Notes under the pieces: model-generated
What the model was told of the DNA's origin: nothing
The model's input: the letters and a program-made list of their open reading frames with translations, nothing else
The model's database searches: none
DNA from: Rhodomicrobium vannielii ATCC 17100
Lineage (GTDB): Bacteria; Pseudomonadota; Alphaproteobacteria; Rhizobiales; Rhodomicrobiaceae
Length of the DNA stretch: 64,000 nucleotides
Direction of reading: 5' to 3'
NCBI RefSeq assembly: GCF_000166055.1
Contig: NC_014664.1
Location: 2,945,501 to 3,009,500, forward strand
Program-made: the position numbers and the translations under genes
In this document: positions 8,674 to 17,562 of the stretch, piece by piece
How positions within the stretch are numbered: the first letter of the stretch is position 1
Layout: the number at the start of each line of letters is the position of its first letter

Positions 8674-9198
8674 TTATTCCTGATGCTGATTTGCGGCCGG
8701 GACGTCGATGGCTGCACGCAGAGCGTTGCGCGCCCGCGAGAGCCGTGATTTCACCGTTCCGACGGAAATATTCAACACCGACGCCGCTTCCTCGTAGCGA
8801 AGGCCTTCCACCGCGATCAGCATCAGCACCTCTCGATGATCCTCCGTGAGGTCGAGAAATGCGTTCTGCACCTCGGACAGGACGAGGTGATTGAGCTGCT
8901 GCGGCGCGCTGTAAAGCGGCGCATCCCTCTCAAGCCCGTTGCGATAGGCGATGTCGTGTTGAGCGCGCCGCTTGTCGTTTCGGAAAACGTTTTTCAGAAT
9001 AACGAAAAGCCACGCGCGTAAATTGGTGCCGGGTTGCCACGACCCGATGTTTGCGATGGCGCGCGCGAGACACTCCTGCACGAGGTCGTCGGAATAATCG
9101 GCATCGCGCGTCATGTAGCGCGCGAAACGGCGCAGGCGCGGGATCTCTGCCTTCATCGCTGCGATAGTGTCGGTCGTTACGTCGCGATTATCGGGCAT
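8674..9198 (-). CDS. ECF-family sigma factor (EcfG/RpoE2-like)
   Basis: A 174-residue extracytoplasmic-function sigma factor. Region 2 (about 20-88) contains LRRFARYMTRDADYSDDLVQ and NLRAWLFVILKN. Region 4 (about 112-165) contains LTEDHREVLMLIAVEGLRYE and the helix-turn-helix with GTVKSRLSRARNAL. It resembles the alphaproteobacterial EcfG/RpoE2 group, but there is no nepR, phyR or anti-sigma gene next to it, so it may be a paralogue acting outside the main locus. An EcfG-like GGAAC promoter lies in the divergent gap in front of the membrane-protein gene. Confidence 0.88.
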   Translation of the reverse strand: MPDNRDVTTDTIAAMKAEIPRLRRFARYMTRDADYSDDLVQECLARAIANIGSWQPGTNLRAWLFVILKNVFRNDKRRAQHDIAYRNGLERDAPLYSAPQQLNHLVLSEVQNAFLDLTEDHREVLMLIAVEGLRYEEAASVLNISVGTVKSRLSRARNALRAAIDVPAANQHQE

Positions 9199-9286
9199 CT
9201 GGAATAAGCATTTCTTCTACCTACAATAGATATAAGTGCCGAGTGTTAAGAAAGTAAGGCTTCGGCTTTGCGTGGCCGACACTACT

Positions 9287-9312
9287 GGAACGATCATCTC
9301 TCGCGTCGTGTT
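9287..9312 (+). promoter_or_regulatory. EcfG-type stress promoter (GGAAC-N18-GTT)
   Basis: GGAAC at 9287-9291 and GTT at 9310-9312 are separated by 18 bases. This fits the general stress response promoter of alphaproteobacteria. It points at the membrane protein gene at 9385, about 70 bases downstream, and lies in the divergent gap of the ECF sigma gene. Confidence 0.5.
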
Positions 9313-9384
9313 GCAACTCACAAACCGCTGAACACTGAGTTAAGGGCGCACACCGCACCGCTCCGGCGTTATGGGAGAGAAATC

Positions 9385-10173
9385 ATGGCGAATGTCACAC
9401 TGGAAAACCGCGACACCGACGGTCAATCCACGCAGCCACACGGAATTGAAACATCAAATCTCCCCGATCCGGAAGCTCTGCCGGAGCTTCGCATTTATAG
9501 CCGATCGACCATTTTCTATTGGTGGCCGATCTGGCTTAGCGGTTACATCGCAGCGCTGATAACCTATCTCGGCGGAGAAAAGGTTGCGCTTTCCAACGGC
9601 ACCGAGATCTTCGTTCATCCCAACACCGGGCTCGGCCTGACTTTCGTGGTGATTCTGGCGCTGGTCATGATGCTGACGAACGTCAAACTTCGGGGCATAT
9701 ACTCCGTCGTGTTCATTTTGGCGGCCGCATTCATGACGGTTCTGCTTGGTTGGCTTGGATGGTGGGACCGGATCTTCGCGTTCATCCCGCAACTAACCGT
9801 CTTCATGAATTTCGGCTTCTACTTTATATTGTCAACCCTGCTCCTCGGCATATGGCTGGCGCGTTTACTGGTGTTCGACAAGCTCGTGTTCTGGCGTGTC
9901 CGCCCCGGTCAGCTCACGGCCGAACACGTGATCGGCGGCGGCGAGCAAAGCTTCGACACCCGTGGCATGTTGTTCGAGCAGCGGAGCGACGACTTCTTCC
10001 GCCACAAGATCCTCGGCCTGGGATCGGCGGACTTGCTTCTGATGACGACTGGCGCGCGAAAGGAGGAAATCGACATCCCGAACGTCCTCTTCGCCGACCG
10101 CAAGATCAAGGCGATGCAACGGCTCATCGCGATCAAGCCTGACGAAGCGTTGGCGCATACGATCAAGCATTGA
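9385..10173 (+). CDS. four-helix membrane protein of unknown function
   Basis: A 262-residue protein with about four transmembrane segments: near 50-70, then LGLTFVVILALVMMLTNVKL, IYSVVFILAAAFMTVLLGWLG, and FMNFGFYFILSTLLLGIWLA. The N-terminal 45 residues are polar and cytoplasmic or periplasmic. A soluble C-terminal domain of about 100 residues follows (DKLVFWRVRPGQLTAEHVIG onward) and resembles a PH-like bPH2 fold only loosely. ATG at 9385 has GGGAGA six bases upstream; the longer frame from 9268 would read through the promoter. Probably part of the general stress regulon. Function unknown. Confidence 0.75.
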   Translation: MANVTLENRDTDGQSTQPHGIETSNLPDPEALPELRIYSRSTIFYWWPIWLSGYIAALITYLGGEKVALSNGTEIFVHPNTGLGLTFVVILALVMMLTNVKLRGIYSVVFILAAAFMTVLLGWLGWWDRIFAFIPQLTVFMNFGFYFILSTLLLGIWLARLLVFDKLVFWRVRPGQLTAEHVIGGGEQSFDTRGMLFEQRSDDFFRHKILGLGSADLLLMTTGARKEEIDIPNVLFADRKIKAMQRLIAIKPDEALAHTIKH

Positions 10174-10256
10174 TCGGCTCGCGTTCCAGGGCATCGGGCA
10201 GGCCGCAGCGATGGGGCGAACGCCAAGAGCCAACGGTGCCGTCAATCTACAAGACA

Positions 10257-10278
10257 AAAGCGGCCAAAAGGCCGCTTT
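10257..10278. terminator. bidirectional terminator
   Basis: Arms AAAGCGGCC and GGCCGCTTT surround a four-A loop. The plus strand ends TTTCC and the minus strand TTTTGTCTTG. It serves the convergent membrane-protein gene and the NYN gene. Confidence 0.8.
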
Positions 10279-10309
10279 CCATTGGTCGCAGCTTGATCGG
10301 CGCGAGCCG

Positions 10310-12190
10310 TCAATGCTTGAAGCTGAAACGCTGTTTTGGCGCTTGTTCCGGTTCCAGCTCACGGTCGAACCCGAAATCCGGGGGGAGAGGAATGTCGTTG
10401 CGCGGATCCGGCGGAGGTAGCGCAGTATCCGCCATGTAGCTGCGCGGGTTGGGCGTGGATCGTTGCGCACCGACCGGCGTCAAAGGCGCTGGCTGCGTGC
10501 TCACGTTCGAATTTATCGCCGTCTGGCCGACCGCCGACCACTGGCTTGCACCGAACCAGACCTGCACGAGTTGATGTTCATCCTCGGTGAGCTTCACCCC
10601 GGCATGATGGCACTTCGCCAGTACGAAATCGCGATAGGCGCGCGCCACGGCCGCCGGTGAGCGGGTGTGTTCGAGCCAGGGGTCGATTTCGTCCACCGCG
10701 TCGAGCACGAAGGACACGTCTTTCATCGCCACGCGGAGCCCCTCCCGCGTGGCCCGCTCGACGACAGCTTGCGCCGTCTTCACGGGGGCAAATCCGCGCT
10801 CCTGCACCTCGGTGGCGATCAGCGTGAACAGCATCTGATATTCGCTCGGCGGAAGCGGCGGCGCTTTGCATGCATCATAAATGCGCGTGATCGATGTTTG
10901 CAGTTCCGCGAGCTTCGAAGACCCCGTTTCCTGCGGCTGAGGCTGCGGAGCGGGCTGCCGGTCCACAAGCTTCTGCGGGGCGGGTTGCAGCGACGCAACT
11001 TCGACGCGCTCCTCAAGCCGGTGTCTCGTAGGATCGTAGACGAAATGCGGCGGCTTGTCCGTGAGCCGGTAGTTGTCCGGCAGCGTCGCATTGAGGAAGT
11101 TCAGGAACCCGCCAGAGCCCGCCCAATTGGTGCCAAGCGTCTTGGCGTGGCCAAGGATTTTTTGCGCGCGATCCGCCAGATAGGCGATCGGCACGGGCTT
11201 TTCCGAGGATTGAACCACATCGAGAACGAGATTCAGGATCTCGGCGCCGATGGACTGGAAGTCCTCGATCAGGGATTGCACCGCCGAATTGGCATGGGAC
11301 GACGGCCTGCGCTTTGCCGGCTCCATATTGTAGCCGCTGTAGTTCGGCGCGGCGGGGATTGCCTGCGCGGGTGCCCCATACGCAGGTGAAGGCGCGGGTA
11401 TCGCCTGGGCGGGCGCGCCATAGCCTTGAAATGACGGATGCCCGTTGAACCCGGTTTGCGGCGCGGCCGGCAGTGATGCCGCCGGTGCGGTTGGAAGAGT
11501 GGCCGGTGGCGGATACGAGCGGTTCTGCTCATAGCCCTGTTGCCTTGCGCCGTCATAGCCGAGACGCGGCGTGCGATCCTGCCCGATCATTGGCGCGTCG
11601 CCCGCGCTCTCGCCGAGAAGGAAGGCGATCATATCGCGCTCTTCGATCCAGCCGTCGCTGAACGCCTTGTAGATGTCGGCTGTGCTTTCATTCGCGTAGA
11701 CCACCGTGCGGCGGTCGTGCGAGCGAAGGTGATGCAGAACCGGCGTGAAATCGGCGTCGCCCGAAAGGACGATAAACTCCCCGAACCGCGTCGGATGCTC
11801 CAGAAAGTCGCGGATGTCGCACGCGATCTTGATATCGGTGCCGTTCTTGAACTGGTTGGACAGCGGCTGGCAATCCACCACTTCAAGCCCCGCCATCATG
11901 AAATTCACGCGGACATCGGCGAAGTTGTGAGGATCGTGAGGCCCGCCACGGCTGATGAGCTTGCGGCCCGGATTGCCGTAGCAGCGCGCCACGGCGAATC
12001 GCCGCCGCACGTAATCCGAATGCGACTTGAAGCGGACAAGGCCGCCTGTTGCGATTCGAGCCATCCATTCAGCCGGATTTCGGGCGAATCGCCCCGCGGC
12101 CTCCTCGCTCTGGCGTCGCAAGGATAGATACACGTTGTCGAAATCGACGAACAACGCGGAAAGGCAGACCTCCGCGGACCCCGGAATCAT
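10310..12190 (-). CDS. NYN-domain ribonuclease-like protein with C-terminal helical domains
   Basis: A 626-residue protein. The N-terminal NYN (PIN-like, LabA/DUF88) domain spans about 8-180. Acidic residues that bind metal in the family are visible in FVDFDNVYLSL, in NGTDIKIACDIRDF and in VLSGDADFTPVLHHL. Next come a low-complexity linker rich in Ala, Pro, Gln and Tyr (about 185-295), an OST-HTH/LOTUS-like domain (about 295-385, with SLIEDFQSIGAEILNLVL), a second Pro/Gln linker and another helical domain (about 430-560). NYN proteins are predicted RNases and LOTUS domains bind RNA, so RNA turnover is likely. ATG at 12190 is preferred because GGGG precedes it and because the family starts just before the domain. 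Confidence 0.8.
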   Translation of the reverse strand: MIPGSAEVCLSALFVDFDNVYLSLRRQSEEAAGRFARNPAEWMARIATGGLVRFKSHSDYVRRRFAVARCYGNPGRKLISRGGPHDPHNFADVRVNFMMAGLEVVDCQPLSNQFKNGTDIKIACDIRDFLEHPTRFGEFIVLSGDADFTPVLHHLRSHDRRTVVYANESTADIYKAFSDGWIEERDMIAFLLGESAGDAPMIGQDRTPRLGYDGARQQGYEQNRSYPPPATLPTAPAASLPAAPQTGFNGHPSFQGYGAPAQAIPAPSPAYGAPAQAIPAAPNYSGYNMEPAKRRPSSHANSAVQSLIEDFQSIGAEILNLVLDVVQSSEKPVPIAYLADRAQKILGHAKTLGTNWAGSGGFLNFLNATLPDNYRLTDKPPHFVYDPTRHRLEERVEVASLQPAPQKLVDRQPAPQPQPQETGSSKLAELQTSITRIYDACKAPPLPPSEYQMLFTLIATEVQERGFAPVKTAQAVVERATREGLRVAMKDVSFVLDAVDEIDPWLEHTRSPAAVARAYRDFVLAKCHHAGVKLTEDEHQLVQVWFGASQWSAVGQTAINSNVSTQPAPLTPVGAQRSTPNPRSYMADTALPPPDPRNDIPLPPDFGFDRELEPEQAPKQRFSFKH

Positions 12191-12537
12191 AGCTCTATAC
12201 CCCGCTCGGACCATCGTCTGCCAACATGACCCCTCAAACCGGCACACGATAGTTTATTTAAATTTATGGCCACTTAGCAAGGCTCCTGCTCAGCCTTGCC
12301 TTAACTCTGGCCATTCACATTTCGGAATCGCGACGCGAATTTTAAAGCGGGCTCCTTGCCCTGATCGAGCCTCGTCCGCATTCGAGGCCCGAAATCCCTC
12401 TGTCGCTCACGCCACTCCGACAAGATAAGGCATTAAATGGTAAACGGCCCCCCCGCGCAAGCCCAACCTCCGCGCGCGGAGCTTATCCACATGGTGTGGA
12501 ACAGGGGGGCTGAAAACTTCCGGCTGCGGCACATCTT
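12191..12537. other. intergenic region upstream of the NYN gene
   Basis: A 347-base gap between the NYN start and the RND stop, both on the minus strand. It holds an AT-rich block at 12251-12268 that probably belongs to the NYN promoter, the hairpin at 12277-12299, a CTCCGCGCGCGGAG palindrome around 12469-12482 and G/C tracts at 12445-12451 and 12502-12508 that could fold into a structure ending the RND transcript. No gene is seen. Confidence 0.5.
12277..12299. other. strong hairpin GCAAGGCT/AGCCTTGC
   Basis: Eight-base perfect arms around a seven-base loop. There is no T-run in either direction. It could be an RNA structure in the NYN leader, a processing site or an operator. Confidence 0.4.
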
Positions 12538-15500
12538 CTATTGACCCGCTTTTGAAAGCTCCGGCTGTACGCCAACATGTTCTTGCGCAGGGCATTCGGT
12601 TTTGCGCTCCGCCGACGGCACTTCGACCCTGAATACAAGCGCATAGAGAGCTGGCAGAAACGTCATCGTGAGAGCTGTCGCGGCGAGGATTCCGCCCATC
12701 ATCGCCGCCGCCATCGGCCCCCAGAACGACGACTCCGCCAGCGGAATGAGCGCCAGCACGGCCGCCGTCGCCGTCAGCATGATCGGGCGGAAGCGTCGCA
12801 CCGCCGAGCCGACGATGGCATTATAGGTGTCGATCCCCGAGGCGAGATCCTGCTGGATCTGATCCACAAGGATCACCGTGTTGCGCATGATGATGCCAGC
12901 GAGCGCGATCACGCCCAGGATCGCGACGAAGCCGAAGGGCATCTGCGTCACGACAAGCGCGAAGGATGCACCTATGATGCCGAGCGGCGCCGTTACCAGC
13001 ACCAGCATCGTGTGCGAGAAGCTCTGTAATTGCACCATGAGCAGGACGAGGATCGCGATCGCGAGGATCGGCACCTTTGCTGCGATCGAGGCTTGACCCT
13101 TGCCCGATTCCTCGATGCCGCCCTGCATTTCTATGCGGTAGCCGAGCGGCAGGCTTGCGCGGAGCGGTGCCAGATCCTTGTAGATGGCGGTGACGACATC
13201 GACGGACTGAACGCCATCGGGGATCTGCCCGCGGACGGTGATGGTCGGCAAACGGTCGCGCCGCCATTCGACCCCCGGTTCAAACACAAGCCGCGCCGTT
13301 GCGACCTGCGAGACGGGCACGGCCGCGCCCGATGCGGTCTTGACGTAAGCGTTTTCCACCGCTGTGAGCAGGCCGCGCGTGCGATCCGGCTCGCGCAGCA
13401 CCACGCCGATGGTCTGGTCCTTCTCGCGGAACTCCGTGAGCGTGCTGCCGGACAGCACCGTTTGCAGCGTCTGGCGCACCGCGTTCGAGGTCACGCCGAT
13501 TGCGCGCGCACGGTCCTGATCGATGTCGAGTTGCAGTGTCGGCGCAGGTTCAAGCCAGTTGTCGTGCAAATTGAAGACGAGCGGATGCGCGGCGGCGGCC
13601 TTCGTCACTTCATTCGCGATACGGCGCACCTCCGCACGGTCGGGCCCCTGCACACGGAGCTGGATCGCCCAGCCCACCGGCGGCCCCAGCGTCAGCGGCT
13701 CTACCTTGAAGCGAACATTCGGAAATTCCGCCGACAGCAACGCGCGGGTCCGGTTGACCACCGCATCGCGCATTGCCGTGCCTTCGGTGTTCTTTGGCAA
13801 AACGAGAAACTGCGTGAAATTCTTGGTTTGAAGCTGCTGGTCGAGGGGGAGGAAAAAGCGCGGCGCGCCCTCGCCCACGAAGGCCGTGAAGGTCGCCACG
13901 TCGGGATCGGCGAGCAGCTTCTGTTCGAGCTTCTTCGCAGCCGCATCGGTTTCGGCGTATGATGAGCCCTCGGGAAGCCAGAGATCGACGAGAATTTCGG
14001 GGCGGTCCGAGCCGGGGAAGAACGATTTCGGGACGAACGCAAAACAGATGAGCGCCAGGATGAAGGTTGCAGCGGTGATCGAAACGACCTTCCTGCGATG
14101 CAGGATGCAAAACGCGATTGCCGCGCGAAGCCGTCGATATAGGGGTGTATCGTAAACGTCGTGATGCTCCGGGCTCTCCACCGGGCGATGGCGCAGCATC
14201 GTGTAACCGATATAGGGCGTGAAATAGACAGCCGCCAGCCACGAGATGGTGAGCGAAAGGCCAACAACCCAGAAAAGTGAATTCACATATTCGCCCGCCG
14301 TACTCGCCGCAAAGCCCACCGGAATGAAGCCCGCTGTCGTAATCAACGTCCCCGTCAGCATGGGAAAGGCCGTCGACGTATAGGCGAAAGATGCGGCGCG
14401 CTCCTTGTCGAAGCCTTCGTCGAGCTTCCGCTCCATCATCTCGACCGCGATCATCGCATCGTCGACGAGAAGGCCAAGCGCGATGATCAGCGCGCCGAGC
14501 GAGATGCGCTGTAGGTCGATGCCGATGATGAACATGGCGAGAAACGTCGCGGCGAGCACGAGCGGGATCGTCATCGCGACGACCACGCCAGCGCGCCAAC
14601 CAAGCGCCAACAACGAAACCGCGAGCACGATCAGCAGCGCTTCGCCGAGCGCCTTGAGGAATTCCCCGATGGCTTTCGTCACAACGGCGGGCTGATCGGA
14701 AATCTTCGTGAACGTCACGCCAACGGGCAATTCGTTGTGAATCTGTGCAAGCGCGACTTCGAGCGTCTTGCCGACTTCGACCACATTGTAGCCGTTCGCC
14801 ATGACGACGCCGAGCATCACGGCTCCATTGCCGTCGTGGCGGATGCGGGCAACCGGCGGATCTTCGAGGCCGCGCTTTATCTCGGCGATATCGCCGAGGC
14901 GGACGGTTTGCGTTCCCGCGCGAAGGCGAAGCTCGCGGATTTCATCGACGCTTATGATCGAACCCTGCACGTCGAGGCGAACCGAGCGCTCGCTCGTCTG
15001 CACCGACCCGGCGGGTGCCTGACTGTTTTGCCCATCGAGCGCCGCCTTGATGTCTTGAACGGAAATGTTGCGCTCCGCCAGAACCCGCGACGGAATTTCG
15101 ATATAGACCTTTTCCGGCTGCACGCCGAGCAGGTCTACCTTGCCGACGCCCTGGACGCGTAGCAGGATATCACGTGCGCTTTTCGCAAAGTCGCGCAGTT
15201 CCGGGTACGAGAAGCCCTTCCCTTCGATGGCGTACAGCGCGAGGTAAGTGTCGCCGAACTCGTCGTTGAAGAACGGTCCAACCACGCCCGCGGGCATGGT
15301 CTGCTTGATGTCGCCGATCTTCTTGCGCACCTGATAGAACGCGTCGGGCACGTCTCGGCTTCGGGCATCGCCGCGCAACTCCACGAACACCACCGCGCTA
15401 CCCGGATGGGTGTAGGACTGCACGTATTCTATGTGCGGCGTTTCCTGGAGCTTGGTTTCGATCTTGTCGACCACCTGCTCCTGCATCTCACGCACGGACG

Positions 15501-15711
15501 CGCCCGGCCATTCGACCTGAACGACCATCATTCGGAATTGGAAGTCCGGGTCTTCTTTCTGGCCGAGGTTCAAAAGGGCGTAAATGCCTGTCGCCAGGAT
15601 GAGCACCAGAAGGAAGCGCGTCAGGCTTCCGTGGCGGATCGCCCATGCGGAAAGGTTGAAGCCGCCGTCGTCTTTGTGCTCCGAAGAAGCACGCGGGTTG
15701 GAAGGTTCCAT
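12538..15711 (-). CDS. RND efflux pump permease subunit (AcrB/HAE family)
   Basis: A 1057-residue inner-membrane RND permease, which exports drugs or solvents with the proton gradient. The first membrane helix (LTRFLLVLILATGIYALL) follows a 30-residue cytoplasmic N-terminus. Two large periplasmic loops and the membrane blocks LGALIIALGLLVDDAMIAVE (helix 4, with the proton-relay Asp pair) and ALAGIIMRNTVILVDQI are visible. It is cotranscribed with the adaptor gene and the TetR regulator (gaps of 21 and 26 bases). No outer-membrane TolC-like gene is present, so a chromosomal TolC elsewhere would be used. Substrates cannot be told from sequence. Confidence 0.93.
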   Translation of the reverse strand: MEPSNPRASSEHKDDGGFNLSAWAIRHGSLTRFLLVLILATGIYALLNLGQKEDPDFQFRMMVVQVEWPGASVREMQEQVVDKIETKLQETPHIEYVQSYTHPGSAVVFVELRGDARSRDVPDAFYQVRKKIGDIKQTMPAGVVGPFFNDEFGDTYLALYAIEGKGFSYPELRDFAKSARDILLRVQGVGKVDLLGVQPEKVYIEIPSRVLAERNISVQDIKAALDGQNSQAPAGSVQTSERSVRLDVQGSIISVDEIRELRLRAGTQTVRLGDIAEIKRGLEDPPVARIRHDGNGAVMLGVVMANGYNVVEVGKTLEVALAQIHNELPVGVTFTKISDQPAVVTKAIGEFLKALGEALLIVLAVSLLALGWRAGVVVAMTIPLVLAATFLAMFIIGIDLQRISLGALIIALGLLVDDAMIAVEMMERKLDEGFDKERAASFAYTSTAFPMLTGTLITTAGFIPVGFAASTAGEYVNSLFWVVGLSLTISWLAAVYFTPYIGYTMLRHRPVESPEHHDVYDTPLYRRLRAAIAFCILHRRKVVSITAATFILALICFAFVPKSFFPGSDRPEILVDLWLPEGSSYAETDAAAKKLEQKLLADPDVATFTAFVGEGAPRFFLPLDQQLQTKNFTQFLVLPKNTEGTAMRDAVVNRTRALLSAEFPNVRFKVEPLTLGPPVGWAIQLRVQGPDRAEVRRIANEVTKAAAAHPLVFNLHDNWLEPAPTLQLDIDQDRARAIGVTSNAVRQTLQTVLSGSTLTEFREKDQTIGVVLREPDRTRGLLTAVENAYVKTASGAAVPVSQVATARLVFEPGVEWRRDRLPTITVRGQIPDGVQSVDVVTAIYKDLAPLRASLPLGYRIEMQGGIEESGKGQASIAAKVPILAIAILVLLMVQLQSFSHTMLVLVTAPLGIIGASFALVVTQMPFGFVAILGVIALAGIIMRNTVILVDQIQQDLASGIDTYNAIVGSAVRRFRPIMLTATAAVLALIPLAESSFWGPMAAAMMGGILAATALTMTFLPALYALVFRVEVPSAERKTECPAQEHVGVQPELSKAGQ

Positions 15712-15732
15712 GTCGCCGGTCTCGATGTCTGT

Positions 15733-16890
15733 TCAATAGGTTCGCGAGCCGCGGGCGGCGACCGTTGGGGAGAAGTCGGGCGAAAGACGCACTTTCATGC
15801 CGTCCGTCAGAAACTGGATGCCGCCGCTGACCACGATTTCGCCGGGAACGAGGCCGGATTTGATGCGCACGCCATCCTCTGCCACGCCACCGAGTGTAAC
15901 TTCGCGGCGCTTCACCATTTCGCGCTCCTTGTCCGCGACGTACACAATTGGCTTGCCGCCATCCTCGGTGAGGGCGGTCAGCGGCACGACGACGGGCGGC
16001 GTTGCTTCCTGAACGCGGAATGCGACGGACGTCGTCATACCGAGGCGCATTTCCGGTGTTGGATGCGCGATCGTCACGCGAACGGCATAAGTGCGCGAGC
16101 CCGTGTCCGCGGCGCTGGCGATCTCGCGAATTTTGCCGTCGCTGCTCACGTCCGGCGCGGCCCAGAGCGCGATGCGGGCATTTTCTCCGACGCTCAGCCG
16201 TGCGATCTCGTTCTCCGGCACAGCGGCTGTAACCTCGATGGAGTCCGCGAGCGCGAGAGAAATCACCGCCTGGCCCGCGCTCACCACCTGTCCCGGCTCG
16301 GCGCGCACCGTTGTCACGACGCCGTCCTTGTCGGCGACGAGAAGCGCATAGCTTGTTGCGTTCGCGGCCTGATCGAACTGATCCTTCGCGGAGGTGTAGG
16401 CCGCCGTTGCGGCGTCGTATTCCAGCTTCCTCTGATCGTAGACCGCCTTCGCGATGAAGCCTTTCGGCAGGAGATAAGCGGCGCGGTCGAAAGCATCCTT
16501 CGCGACGTCTACCCGCGCTTTCGCGCTTTGAACGCTGGCGCGCGCGCTGTTCTCCGCGAGCTTCAGGTCTATTTCGTCGAGGCGCGCGATCTTCTGGCCC
16601 GCTTTCATCTTGTCGCCGATATTCACGAAGCGTTCGACGATCTTGCCAGCGACGCGGAAGCCGAGCTGGCTTTCGATGCGCGGCGCGATCACGCCGGAAT
16701 AGGTGAGCGTGCGCTCGGCGGATGGCGCCTGGACCACGAAAGTCTTGACCGGGCGGACGGGTTGCGCCGCCTCCTTTTTGTCGCCGCATGCCGCAAGCGC
16801 GAGCGGCACGAGGAGAACCGCCATGACACCGCAAACGCGGCGGCGGGTGAGAGATGACAAATTTTCATAATCGTCATTCGAGAACAGCAT
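15733..16890 (-). CDS. RND efflux periplasmic adaptor lipoprotein
   Basis: A 385-residue membrane fusion protein. The lipobox LAAC near residue 35 in VPLALAACGDKK shows that it is anchored to the inner membrane as a lipoprotein. The order is a barrel-sandwich half with VRPVKTFVVQAP, a coiled-coil hairpin rich in Ala, Lys and Glu (about 100-170), then the second lipoyl half with LLVADKDGVVTTVRAEPGQVV. The start at 16890 has AGGAAAGG eight bases upstream; a shorter start at 16824 would lose the basic N-terminal part. It links the RND pump to the outer-membrane channel. Confidence 0.92.
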   Translation of the reverse strand: MLFSNDDYENLSSLTRRRVCGVMAVLLVPLALAACGDKKEAAQPVRPVKTFVVQAPSAERTLTYSGVIAPRIESQLGFRVAGKIVERFVNIGDKMKAGQKIARLDEIDLKLAENSARASVQSAKARVDVAKDAFDRAAYLLPKGFIAKAVYDQRKLEYDAATAAYTSAKDQFDQAANATSYALLVADKDGVVTTVRAEPGQVVSAGQAVISLALADSIEVTAAVPENEIARLSVGENARIALWAAPDVSSDGKIREIASAADTGSRTYAVRVTIAHPTPEMRLGMTTSVAFRVQEATPPVVVPLTALTEDGGKPIVYVADKEREMVKRREVTLGGVAEDGVRIKSGLVPGEIVVSGGIQFLTDGMKVRLSPDFSPTVAARGSRTY

Positions 16891-16916
16891 AGGTCCAGCC
16901 TTTCCTGCTTTTTAGC

Positions 16917-17507
16917 CTAAGCCCTCAGGGCTGCCAGGACGAACGCGGCCATATCGGTGGCCGAGGGTGTCGTTGGGTTTGATCCGAATTGCGCGACGAC
17001 GACCGGGTGCGAACAGACGATGATGGCGCCGACAACACTCCGCGCCGCCAACTCGGGGTCTTGTGCCCGAAATTCGCCCGACGCAATGCCGCTCGCGATG
17101 ATTTCGGCGACCATCTCGTCGATGAAGCGCAGGTGTGGCTCGATCACATCCCACTGCTGATCCATGGCGACCACCACCATGTCGTGGACTTTCCTGTCAT
17201 TTATGAGCGTGTCGCGCGTGTGAGCGGAGAGATGCTCGATAAACCGCGTAAGGCGTTCGCTTGCCGTACCGCTACTGGCGACCACGCGCAGGCCGGCCTG
17301 CAACTTCGCGATGATGCGCGCGCAGATCGCCTCGTTGATCTCGGCCTTGGATCCGAAGTACCTGTAAATGTTGGCGGGCGACATGCCGCATGCATCGGCG
17401 ATGTCGGCGACCGTCGTCTTCAAATAGCCGAAATGCCGAAAGAGACGCTCGGCCTCGCTCAGGATGCGATCGCGCGTCGTTTCAGCCGTTGAGGCTTGCG
17501 CTGCCAT
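16917..17507 (-). CDS. TetR-family repressor of the RND pump operon
   Basis: A 196-residue TetR/AcrR regulator. The N-terminal helix-turn-helix (about 12-58) reads RDRILSEAERLFRHFGYLK and then MSPANIYRYFGSKAEI. The C-terminal ligand domain is divergent, as is usual. It is the first gene of the operon with the adaptor and pump genes, and an operator lies 20 bases upstream of its start. Binding there would repress itself and the pump until a ligand, probably a pump substrate, is bound. Confidence 0.93.
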   Translation of the reverse strand: MAAQASTAETTRDRILSEAERLFRHFGYLKTTVADIADACGMSPANIYRYFGSKAEINEAICARIIAKLQAGLRVVASSGTASERLTRFIEHLSAHTRDTLINDRKVHDMVVVAMDQQWDVIEPHLRFIDEMVAEIIASGIASGEFRAQDPELAARSVVGAIIVCSHPVVVAQFGSNPTTPSATDMAAFVLAALRA

Positions 17508-17526
17508 GACCTTTTTACTCTGCGCC

Positions 17527-17562
17527 TGATTAGTGACGAAAAATGATATTCATCACTAATCA
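17527..17562. promoter_or_regulatory. TetR operator palindrome
   Basis: Ten-base arms TGATTAGTGA and TCACTAATCA are separated by 16 bases that contain a second inner repeat ATGA-TAT-TCAT. The centre is 37 bases upstream of the tetR start. Size, AT richness and symmetry fit a dimeric TetR operator overlapping the promoter. Confidence 0.7.
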
